Shown here piece by piece: positions 35,564-45,900 of a DNA stretch of 64,000 nt. The position numbers were made by a program, and so were the translations under genes. Position 1 is the stretch's first letter; every line of letters begins with the position of its first letter. The notes under the pieces were generated by a model. It was not told where the DNA came from. It made no database searches and worked only from the letters and a program-made list of their open reading frames with translations. Origin of the DNA: Limnomonas spitsbergensis (taxonomy: Eukaryota > Chlorophyta > Chlorophyceae > Chlamydomonadales); NCBI GenBank assembly GCA_037349105.1, contig JAYJMM010000119.1:4227001-4291000 (forward strand), written 5' to 3'.

Positions 35564-38500
35564 TCACGCAGGTGCAGGAGCAGCTTCAGGCAACCGTCTA
35601 GCCTTGGGCTTGTACATCACTGTTGTGACGTACTTGCTCTTGTAGCGATGCGTCATCCCAACCACCAGGGCGTTAACATTCTGGAGGAAGGAAGTAGAAG
35701 AGATTTTTAGAGATGTGCAGGAATCACAGCATGGGAGATGTACAGGAACTGACAGCATGGTGAATATACAGGAGTGACAGCATGAGAGATGTACAGGAAT
35801 GACAGCATGGGAGATGTACATGAATCGCAGCATGGGAGATGTACAGGAATCAAAACATGGGACATGAACATGAATCGCAGCATGGAAGATGTACAGGTGT
35901 CGCAGCTTGGGAGATGTACAGGAATCGCAGAACGGGTGATGTACAGGAATCGCAGCATGGGAGATGTACAGGAATCACAACATTGGACATGAACATGAAT
36001 CGCAGCATGGGAGATGTACAGGTGTCGCAGCATGGGAGATGTACAGGAATTGCAGAACGGGTGATGTACCTGAATCGCAGCATGGGAGATGTACAGGAAT
36101 CACAACATGGGACATGAACATGAATCGCAGCATGGGAGATGTACAGGTGTCGCAGCATGGGAGATGTACAGGAATTACAGAACGGGTGATGTACAGGAAT
36201 CGCAGCATGGGAGATGTTCAGGAATCACAACATGGGACATGAACATGAATCGCAGCATGGGAGATGTACAGGTGTCGCAGCATGGGAGATGTACAGGAAT
36301 CACCACATGGGATATGAACATGAATCACAGCATGGAAGATGTTCAGGAATCGCAGAACGCAATATGTACAGGAATCACAGCATGAGGGAGTTGAATCATC
36401 ATGACATTTAAGAATGACAGCAAGAGGGAATCAATCAATCAACCAGTTGAGCGCATGAGCCGTCCCCCTCACCTGTCCCCGCTGGCAGTACATGTGGCTC
36501 AGTACAACGTGCTGAGGTCGGGGGAGGACCGCTTGCGCATCGCATGCCGGCGGCACATTCAGCAGGGTAAGCTGGAGCTGGGGGGGCATGAAGGGCGGCT
36601 CCTTGGCATAGTCCTCAGCAGCGGGTGCAGGGTTGTCGTAGCTGAGTAAGGGGGCGGGGGCGGGGGCAGGGGCAGAGGCGTGGTTGTCAGGGTGAGGTTG
36701 CCTTGGAAAGTAGGGTTGTCAGGGCAGGTGCAAACAAGCTGAGCAAGGTGTGCGTGGTGGGACAGACATTATGCTTGGAGGTATGAGGAGGTTGTGAAAG
36801 GGAAGCGAGGCATTTCAGATGCTAGCATGCCATTGATACGAGGGGTCAAAAACAAACCAATCAGTACACAGCTGTGCTGCCAGCTCAGGACGATACCTCG
36901 CAGCTCATGTCCTGACGGCATAAGCCAGCACTAAGTCAACAGCAAGGCACAGAACTCCAGGTGGAAATGACACAGCCCCACGTTTTGGTGAGGGTTGAAT
37001 ACTAGGGGTTATTGGGTGATATGCAAGCACAGAGGTGCTATGCAAAGTGAGCACCAGGCCACCTTTCAAAATCGCGGTCAAGGGGCCACCGCTGGTCTTA
37101 TTGGGACCGAAACATGAGCAGCCTACTGACGGTGGACCTGAAAAGAAAGCTTGCAGGACCCGGTCCCCCAGGTCGCAGGGCGGGACACAGCTGGAATGCT
37201 TAATTGTAGATGCATTGCTCTTGAAGTACACTGATCCACATGCCAGGATGGATGCCACTATTCCTCCTTTTTCCCCTTTCTCCTGGTGTTTTTCCCGTTC
37301 TTTCCTCCCAACCCATGAGTTAGGCGCCCACGCGGCCGAGCCTTTTTTGAGCAGGGACCAGAGGTGTAACGTCATTGACATGCCAGGATGAGCGGCCAAG
37401 GCGCACCTGGAGGGAGGTGAGGGTGGGGGGTCGAAGCTGGACAGGCCATCCAGGTTCTCCGGGACGTACTCGTGGACCTCAATGACGTTGTTCACGTTGC
37501 CCATCTCGTCAAACATGGCAGGCTGGTTGGGGTCGTACTTCCACTCCCCATCCACGATGAATTTATACTGTTAGAAGCGATGAAATATTAGGCACAGACT
37601 ATGTTTCGTGATGAGTGCAACCTAGCGCTGCCATTGTGAAGGCCGCATTCCTGCGCAGCTGTATGGCTAACGCAGCCACCAATTTGCGGCAGCAGGTTCC
37701 TCCACAATATCAGTATCATCCTCCCTTTCAAGCAAGACCGCATAAAATTCATCCCTCGACCACCCCGTCTGAAAACTCACCTGGTACACTCCTGGTGGCA
37801 ATAGTTTGACAATGGTGGATTCCTTCCCCGACCTCTGCAGCACCTGCCGCGTTGTCCAGTTGTCAAAGCTACCCTCCACCTCAACGTGAGCACCGCCAAG
37901 GTTCCCTGCAAGGAAGATATTTTATTAATGTAAATATCTAAAACATGTGATGCACCAGACCACCTTTGGGCAGGCCACTGGAAGGCCAATACTGGGCCCA
38001 TGGGGCATAACCGACCAACAGCCTGAGGCTCAAGCAGTTGGGTATGCTGGACCAGACCCCCACGGCCGTAGGCACTTCAAGTGAACAGTGGTCCATGCCA
38101 AGCCACAGATTCCGCGATTCTAATGATCAGCCTTGGAAGAAATAGAGAAACATATGCCACTAAATGCGCGATTGTGAAAAAGCAGCGCAGCATGGGAGCT
38201 TGGACATATGCACTGCAATCTATACCGAGAAACTGTACCCTCATGTACCTATGCCTCAGCTGCGGTTCCTACCCTGTCAGGATATAGAACTCAAAGCATC
38301 ATGGTAGGGCGTATGCTGCATGCTGAGGTGACGCGAGCCTGCATGGGCGCATGGACTGATGCATGGCTGTATATTCATTCACCCTAAACCATCCTCACAC
38401 GTGATCACGACCGGCACTAGTTTCGGCCCCGCTGGCCATGCTGCAACTCCATGCAGCTCAGGGCTACGAAAGTCGTCATGCTTAGCGATGGGCTCCATGA

Positions 38501-38606
38501 CCATTTGGGGGGTGTACGTGAGGGGTGAGCCGGGAATGGGGCTCAGCGGCGGTGACAAAGACGGCCTCGGGTAGGGAGACCCATCTGGAGTGGATTTCGT
38601 GTTTCC
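35564..38606 (-). CDS. SnRK1/AMPK beta subunit (CBM48 plus ASC domain)
   Basis: Six minus-strand exons, 38606-38399, 37905-37781, 37567-37407, 36641-36473 and 35680-35564, plus a missing first exon; phases agree throughout. Residues 1-69: Pro/Ser-rich linker with [15 protein letters not shown], ending in LVPVVIT. Then the carbohydrate-binding module CBM48: [66 protein letters not shown]. Then [20 protein letters not shown] and the ASC domain: [53 protein letters not shown]. The beta subunit scaffolds the kinase alpha and gamma subunits, and its CBM binds alpha-glucans such as starch. The N-terminal exon, which in plants carries an MG myristoylation start, was not located (MGLGLQCCC at 39467 was considered). 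Introns contain a minisatellite and a dated retrotransposon insertion. Five exons are in hand; the count of six includes the missing one. Confidence 0.95.
35700..36395. repeat. 25-bp minisatellite with a 125-bp higher-order unit, in the last AMPK beta intron
   Basis: The basic unit is close to GGAATCGCAGCATGGGAGAT followed by GTACA. Runs of five variant units repeat with a period of 125 bp. The variants ACATGGGACATGAACATGAA, GGTGTCGCAG and GAACGGGTGATG recur at 125-bp spacing. The array begins just inside the intron, about 20 bp before the last exon's acceptor. Confidence 0.92.
37238..37390 (+). mobile_element. 127-bp retrotransposon tail with 13-bp target duplication
   Basis: The word acatgccaggatg is found at 37238-37250 and, identically, at 37378-37390. 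Between them (37251-37377) lie a pyrimidine-rich stretch and the family 3' end GGCGCCCACGCGGCCGAG...GTGTAACGTCATTG. It sits in an AMPK beta intron, antisense to the gene, 16 bp from the splice donor. Confidence 0.88.
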
Positions 38607-39771
38607 CTGAAGCATTAAGTGAGCAGTGTCAACCCCCCACACAATCGTGCATGCAGGTCGAGGTGCAACTGACTCCTGCGTACCATCGAATCTGATTTAA
38701 TGCCCACGATTGGAATTATGGGCTGGTATCAATTAGGAAAATCGAGGACTGCGCAGTGAATGTGAGTTCTCCAGAATGTCCACCCTTTTCTCCACACAAT
38801 GCTGACTGTACCCTAGACCACCCGATTATACATCCAGCAACTTCTGACGGGGATTGCGGACAAGGGCTTTCACTAGCAGAATTATCCTTGACTATTCTTG
38901 CCGCCTTTCAATTGCTAGACAGGTATTGCCACCTGGGCCTGAGCGACCTGCTCCATTTTGATAACGAAACTGTCTCCCCCAGAGTACTCTGGTCTAATAG
39001 TGGAGCTTTTGTGTGGGAGCGCGAGCGTAATGCCCGACATGACGCAATTAGGGTGCACGCAACAGTCACCAGCGGGGTGAGCTGAAGCCCCTCAGTCTTC
39101 GAACTTCCAACTTCTTTGGAGGTTCAGCTCTTCATGCCCTCTTATTCCTCTGTAGGCCACATGACGCACCTACCATGCTTGAATATAGCACCTCGGATCC
39201 CTCGACCTCCTACTGCGGCTCCGTCCTAGAATCGACCAGACAAGTCAAAATGGTGGAATGGCCCGTCCCTCACTGCAAGCAGCACTTTTCCTGGTGAGGC
39301 TCGCCACCGCCTGCACTCGTGCACATCCGCTGTACCTGGACCCCTCTTCTGAGAGCTGTGAGGCTCAATGACTGACACCATGCATGCATGCACAGGGACT
39401 GTGGCTTGGCGTGTGTCTTTATGGTGGTCAAAGCCCTGAGAGCAACAGCACTGCAATCCAAGCCCCATGGATGCGACTATGAAACTCTGAGGGAGATGTG
39501 CCCTACGACCAGGTGCATGACATTTGCTTCAATCCGGGCCCATTGCCATGAGAGGTGTTAAACCAGTATATTTTGCCCTAAGCGGAAATGCAGTGCCAGC
39601 TTCACCATGTGCATGGCATGGGATATGACTTCACCAGTAGTCTGGGATCATTCTAATCGAGTATGAGGAATCCTTTTTCTCCATTTTCAAATGTTTCCTT
39701 ATCGCTGCCCTACCTTATTGTGTGACAGCTCTGTGGCCTCTGATTGGGCCATGTCCTGATGCCCTTTGTAG
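38607..39771. other. region between divergent genes, no assigned exon
   Basis: It should contain the first exon of AMPK beta (-), the 5' exons of the GUCD1-like gene (+) and both promoters. The open stretch at 38756-39085 (+) has a plausible composition (LAELSLTILAAFQLLD) but no matching motif, so I leave it unassigned. Confidence 0.4.
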
Positions 39772-41776
39772 CATTTGGACCGTTGACCTAGCGCACCTGT
39801 TGCGGCGTCTCGGCTTGGATGTGTGCTACCTGACCACGACGCTGGGGCCTAACCCTGAGTATGCAAACGAAGGCTTCTACATGGAGCACATTCAGGTACC
39901 GTTACATTCCACTTATTTTGATGAATTGCAACAGCTACAATTCAGCAACACCATGGCCTTCGGACAGGGTTTTATCTTCATCAGCCCAGTGGTCTGTCGT
40001 GCGCTAAAATTCACTTCAAAGCTAAAATTCACTTCACTTCAACATCTAAATCGCCAAATTTTGCAAGGCTTTGATATCAAGGAAATTCCGTTTTGTGGTC
40101 CGTCCAGCAGCTGGAGACAAACGGGAATGCTGGGCTGAGATCAGAGGGATTGCTGGGCAAAAAATTGAGGCTATTTCTGTAAGACTGTTACGCACAAGGA
40201 AGCAGGAGTGCAGCATATGCAAGACAGCTTACTTGAAGTAATGCTTCGGGAGTCAAACCCAACTTGAAATATCTCGTAGGATGGGAAATAACAAAGGGCA
40301 CCAGCCAACACGGGGACTTCTAGTAAGTTTCCCCGGATGTAGACAGAGCCGGAGCCCTGTCTGCAGTGCATCATGATTCATGAATAATGGGTGCAGACTC
40401 TGCACCCATTATTCATGATGCAAGTAGTACATGGCTACGAAGCTTTAGTACTAGGGCTCAGATCCTTATCATTTATTTTTGGGGTTCAAAAAGGTGGTGG
40501 GTGGTGAGGGTGGTGCTTTCAGGAACTGCAGGTGGTTCTATGCAGCTAACAAGTAGCTCCTCCATCACCATGCTCACCAGACTCTATACTAGCCTGCCCA
40601 GGGCTTAATTGCAGGTCACCTCGGCCAGGGTCTTCATGGCATGCATGCCATGCAGGCGGATGCGCCATGCCTTTTTTCACTTGCACAGGGCGATGAGCCA
40701 TTCCTTTGTTCCTCATCCTGTGCAGGAGGATGAGCAGCGGGTATCCCAGCTCTTCCTGGAGGCTGACACCGCCGGCATTGCCGTGCACCAGCGCTCCCTC
40801 TCCTCCCAGGAGCTGCAGCAGGTGGCTCTGACAGGAGCATGTCTTGTCATCGCCCTGGTGGACAAGCGCAAGCTGGACCCGTGGCTGCTGGCGGCAGATA
40901 TGCTGCCGACGATGCTGTGCGGCAGCGCTGATGGAGGGGGATACACAGGTCGGTGATCAGGGTGTGAGCGAAGGCGGATCCAACACCGGAGTGGTTAAGC
41001 TTCAATTCAGCTATAATTTGAGCTTCGGCCGGCTGGGCTTGGTGCAGCAAGACCTGTTGCTTGGGCCACCGGCCATAGGCATGAAGGTTTGGTCCCAATC
41101 GGCTTAGTGATGGTGACCTGGCAGCCCCCGAAAGGTGGCCGTGTGAGCTCTTAATAAGCACAGGGATGCAGAGGTAGGTGACCAGAGTGTGGCAAGTGTG
41201 GCGGTGCGTCTTACATGCACCGTTTGAGTCGGAACTTTCCACAGCTTTCTCATAGGGCGTGCCTGCGAGCGAGCAACTCGCAATATGGCGCATGGCCAGT
41301 TGGCCACATGAGGATGTTATCCTAGGAAGGTCATGTGATAGTTCGATGGACACAGGTTGGTGGAAATGCTTTCCCTGAGCCAATAGCAGTATTGCGAACG
41401 GCCGATTTTGCCTCATCATGACCGCATCACTTAATACACAATTAAACACTGGTTCAACAAGGCCGTGCCCCTCCCGCCATGTCCCACAGGGCATTATGTG
41501 CTGATCGTTGGGTTTGATGCTGCCCGCGGTGAGTACATTGTCCGTGACCCTGGGACACCTGTCTCGGAGCTGCGTGTCGGGGCTGAGGCGCTGGACCAGG
41601 CGCGCCGGTCGTTTGGGACAGACGAGGACCTGTTGATCGTCCCGTGCGGGGTCGCTGGCGGCGGCTGCGGGGATCAGGACGGAGTGCGGGACCAGCGAGG
41701 GCATGTGGTGGCCGAGGCGCTCCTATCCAGCGCCAGCATCAACGGCGGCCGGGAAGCGACCTTGGTGGTCACGTAG
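39772..41776 (+). CDS. GUCD1-type (guanylylate cyclase domain, PF09778) protein, N-terminus missing
   Basis: Three exons: 39772-39895, 40726-40948 and 41490-41776, phases consistent. They encode IWTVDLAHLLRRLGLDVCYL / TTTLGPNPEYANEGFYMEHIQ; then EDEQRVSQLFLEADTAGIAV, SLSSQELQQVALTGACLVIA, LVDKRKLDPWLL, GGGYTG; then HYVLIVGFDAARGEYIVRDP, and ALDQARRSFGTDEDLLIV. These match, in order, the conserved blocks of human GUCD1 and plant guanylyl cyclase 1-like proteins, including GHYVxIxGYD and the terminal SFGTDEDLL. The fold resembles cysteine-peptidase-like proteins, and cyclase activity is not established. The usual DWDCGLAC block should be upstream and was not found. The C-terminal extension of about 35 residues overlaps a local repeat (GGCCGGGAAGCGACC) and is probably recent. 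Intron 1 carries a long palindrome and intron 2 a SINE-like copy. Confidence 0.9.
40378..40418. other. perfect 20-bp inverted repeat with a one-base loop
   Basis: Arms 40378-40397 (tcatgaataatgggtgcaga) and 40399-40418 are exact reverse complements around C40398. It lies in intron 1 of the GUCD1-like gene. Confidence 0.95.
40995..41160 (+). repeat. dispersed SINE-like repeat in GUCD1-like intron 2
   Basis: Landmarks: GCTTCAATTCAGCTATAA, CTTGGTGCAGCAAGACCTG, TTGCTTGGGCCACCGGCC, AAGGTTTGGTCCCAATCGGC and CCCCGAAAGGTGGCC. Confidence 0.78.
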
Positions 41777-42931
41777 GCACGCTGGTGGTCATGTAGACGT
41801 GGAAGTCGGTGTTGGCGTCAACCTCAGCTTCGGCGTAGTTTTCACATATGAGCGTTAGCGGTGGCTGGGAAGCAACCCTTGTGGTCATGGGGGCTGTGGT
41901 TCTCTTCCTGGGCGAACGTTGGCAGGCCGCCTCGGGATCAACTGGGACCAAACCTGGACTGGATGTTGGCTGGCAGCCCGAGAAGCATGGCTGGCCACAC
42001 CTGGGGCCTTGGCTGGGGGCTGGCTTGTCGCTGACATTTACCTGGGTCATGCAATTTAAAAATCTGCTGGTAGGCACCGCCGTGCTTTGGCACATCTTGA
42101 AAGAGAGGCAGCTTTAGACAACTGTTATTTTTTATGGATTTGACTCCTGCCCACTGTTAGTCATGATAATTTGTTTTAATTTTCAAGATGTGTTAGTTTG
42201 TAAGTTTGGGAGTGTTTGCTTGTGTGTAAAATGTGTGCATCTTGTACACAAGGCAGGACTTTCTGGACATCGGTAGTGCAGTTGGGGCAATATGCTGTAT
42301 GATGAATTCATACATGGTCCCGCGGTTAAGGCCTGGTCAAGGGCATTGCCAAGGATAGTGTCTTTTTACGATCACTTGCAGAACTTGCAGTAGACATGTT
42401 TGCAGGCTGGTGTAGACTATTTCAAGTTTAAACCCCGGTTTCTCTTCATGGATTTGTAGCTGTCCACTGACTTACATTTTTCAAATAGAAGCAGAACACC
42501 TCAGATATGGGAGACCAACCAGGGGATCAAATACTGGGACTGAATGTGGAACCAGTATTAGGCCATGACACCAGGATGTCACTGTTGTCTTTGTTGGTAC
42601 AGTATTTACTTACTCTGGTTCTGTAGCCTGGTTACCATTGATGACAAATGTGATGAAGTCGGTTGTGCAAGACCGCGACACTGTATTGTACTGTGCTGAA
42701 ATGACGATCTTGTGCTGGTAAATCCCCTACTTTTTTGAGGTGAAATCAGAGAATCTCTGGTTGAATTCCTGGTTCAAATAAAGTATGAGCATCCATACCG
42801 TACCTTCGTGATTCAGTCTGTTGGCCTACTTCTTTAAAGCAAGGAGAATTCAGCAGCACGACAACATTTGGCGACGCTTGTCTGCATCAAACCCACGCCG
42901 AGCTGTCTCTTCGAAATCCAGCTCGATTATT
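41777..42931. other. intergenic, nothing coding recognised
   Basis: The first 250 bp hold partial duplicates of the end of the preceding gene (GGTGGCTGGGAAGCAACC) and a minus-orientation SINE-like fragment (GGGACCAAACCTGG). The rest is AT-rich and should contain the 3' untranslated region of one gene and the promoter of the next. Confidence 0.45.
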
Positions 42932-45900
42932 ATGGCAAACAATGAAATCGCAAAGAGGCTCACGTTTAACGACTTGTCAGTCACGATAAATCGCGATGCC
43001 AAGGATGGCAACTGCTTGAGCTTGAAATCAACGCTGGGCGATTTAGCGAGGTGACGCGCTGTCCGGTGTCCTTGTCAGACTGGGTTCATGCCTTAGGTAA
43101 AACTGTCTTTGCCCATGTATGCTGTGCTGAAAACTGCAGCTCATTTGACCAGCATTGCCAAGGCATAGATGGTCGCATCAGCGAGGTCAGGGCAGAGGCC
43201 CTGAAGCAGCTGCAGGGCTCAGGGGGTGGCCGACAGGTGCTGAAGCGTCAGCTGCAAAGCCTCAAGTCGAGCCTGCTGAACCTGGGACAGAAGGAGTTCT
43301 TCTCAGAGGGTGAGGCTCGACTTAGCTGATGAAACTGGCAAGACAGGATCGCATCATGCCATGCTTTGGACGTCAAAATCCTCATTAGCAGCTGGAGGAC
43401 CATGCGCCAACCGTTCTGGGTGTTGAGACCCAGTGTGTAATTTGTAGCATACTTCAGCAGCATCATAGCTAACAGGCGGGGGGGGAGGGACTTGTTGCGG
43501 CAAACCCTGTTTCCTAAGCCACTGGCAGTAGGCCGGTCACAATTGATCCCCATTGGCCTCTTGTTGATGCATGGCAGCCCCTCAACAGTGGTCTGGTGCG
43601 AACGAAAATTAGTTACACTTGTTGGGAAACCAGCCATAATGTCTCATCCCCAATATGTCCCTCCGCTTGGCGCTTTTCAGCCATCCTCAGCTTCTCTGAG
43701 CTCCATGACTACAAGGCTGAGGCGGATCGCAGCTCCGCCGCATTGGAATCTGCAGAGGAGGACCTCAAGGACCTGAAAAAGACGAACCAGCAGGTGGGAA
43801 TGAACACCCTTTGTAACTTAAGTTCTGCTACACTACAGTTACAATCCGGCCTTCTGCCAGCAGGGCTTGGATCTGCTGATGAAAACTCAAGAACCAGAAA
43901 GAGACAGATCGACAGGTGTGTCGCGTGGTCCTCGAGTTGACGCACAGACAGTGCAGTCCATAACAAGGGGATGGCCTGGAGGCTGGAGCCCTAGACTAAG
44001 AAATATGCATGGTCTCGTTGCTTTGTTGTGAGACGTTGGATTCAGCAATTCCCAGGCCGACTCACCGACCATAGCTCAAGGGATCCCTGCTCCTTCCAAG
44101 GCACGGACCCGTCACCAGGCATGACCGGAAGTGACAAGATAATTTGCCCACATGCCTCTGCTCCCGCATCACCTTGCAGGAATTGTGGTCTGCGCAAAGA
44201 CAATTATCTCCATGTCCTGCACCCAGCGCAGCACCCAGAGTAGCACCCGCTGTCGCCATGGCTGCCAGTCTGCCACTGGATAGTGTGATTCTCATCTGAT
44301 TGATCCTGTGCCTCCACGCGTTCCACGCAAGCTCCTCCCAGCCCTGTCTCCACAATTCATGTGCAACTCGAGGGGCGCTTACCACTGCATATTTCGGTTG
44401 CTTCAGCGGCAATGCAGCTACATCATGGCCTATGAGTCTATGATGAGTATCAGGACCTAGTGCAGCAAGCCTGCTGCTTGAGCCACCGGTAGTAGGTCGG
44501 GACAGATTTGGTCCCAAAATCCTAGTGGTGGACGCCCGGCAGCCTGCCAAAGTTGGCCTGATGCTCACTAAATAACTAAATAAGCACTGGCTCTAGCGTC
44601 TCTTCACCCGTCACATGTAGGATGAGTAGCACTTGCACCCCTTGGTTATATTTCCGGCTACGAGGCCACCATTGGCAGGCCACCTCCACATGCCCAACTA
44701 GGACCAAACCAGGACCGGCCTGCGGCTAGCTGCCAAGCAGGCACATCTTACCATGTCTTGGACCGCCGGTCGGAGGCTGGAACATAGCTGACTTGACGCT
44801 GACTCACGCAAAAAAAAACGCTGCTTACCGCACGCCTCTGCGCTTAAAATGCAGGATGAGGAGCACTTGCGCGAGGCCATTCGCATGATCGAGAGCTATC
44901 AGGATCGGAGCCAGCAGGCCACGGCGCGCCTGGCCCTCAAGCTGGAGGCTGCAGCTAAGGAGGTTGAAAGCCTGGAGGGCGGCGTGGGGCCTCCCCCACC
45001 TTCTCCTCTACCATTTGCTGGAAGCGAGGTGCGTGCTGCGGTTGGGCGGCAAGGGCCGATGTTTGCAACAGCCCGTACTGCCCCAACTGTGCCCTGGCAG
45101 CGCCTCAGGAGGTGATGTAGAGCATGCTGACCTACGAAAACCCACTGGCCGTGACGTTGCGTTTTCGAATTTGCCTTTCATATTGCCGTACCGTTCCCTG
45201 GCGTCTCTTCAGGAGGAGCTAGAGAGCATGCTGGCCAACGAGAACCTGCTGGCCGTGGCGTTGGAGGCCGACTTGGCTCGGACCGAGGCTTGCTGTCGGG
45301 ATCTTGAAGGAGATGTGCAGGTGCAGACTCCACAGGGTAACTTATCCATCTGCATTTATGGTAACTGCCTGCCGCTCCTTTTTTGAGGTGGCCTGTGGCT
45401 CTGTGCACTGAGGTGGCCAAGTTTCCTCATAATCCAGGCCCTCCATTTGGACAAAGGGCGGAAATCTCGGCGGCCTAGGGGAAAATCTCTGGCCCAGTGG
45501 CCCACCCCTGTTTATGTAAGGGTGCTTCAGTTACGATTCAGCCCACGACCGTAGGCAGATCAAGGTTTGGTCCCTATCGGCTCTGCGGTAGCCGCCCAGC
45601 GGCCTGTTCAAGGTGGTCTGATCCGCACAACAGCTATCTTTGTTGCCTAACCACCCTGATTCTGCCAAATCCTTGAGGTCATGTACTGTACTCATATGAC
45701 AGATTGATATGATCCCAACATATCTGAAACCGAAAGCTGCACTGATCAGCCTCTTGTCAGGCAAAACTAATTTGAAGGCATGTGCATTCTGTGCCATTGA
45801 CTCTGCTTCCATGCCATCTTGGGTAGGGCGGTCAAGGTCTCCACTGGCCCAGCGGTGGCCGCCCGGTGGCCCCAAAGATAGTTTTATGCACACTTTGAGA

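Noticed and set aside
35707..36411. Overlapping frames on both strands with [16 protein letters not shown] words
   Set aside because: Translation of the 25-bp intronic minisatellite.
39226..39468. MGLGLQCCC frame as the myristoylated first exon of AMPK beta
   Set aside because: No donor fitting the phase-0 start of the next exon was found, and the sequence does not resemble plant beta N-termini beyond MG.
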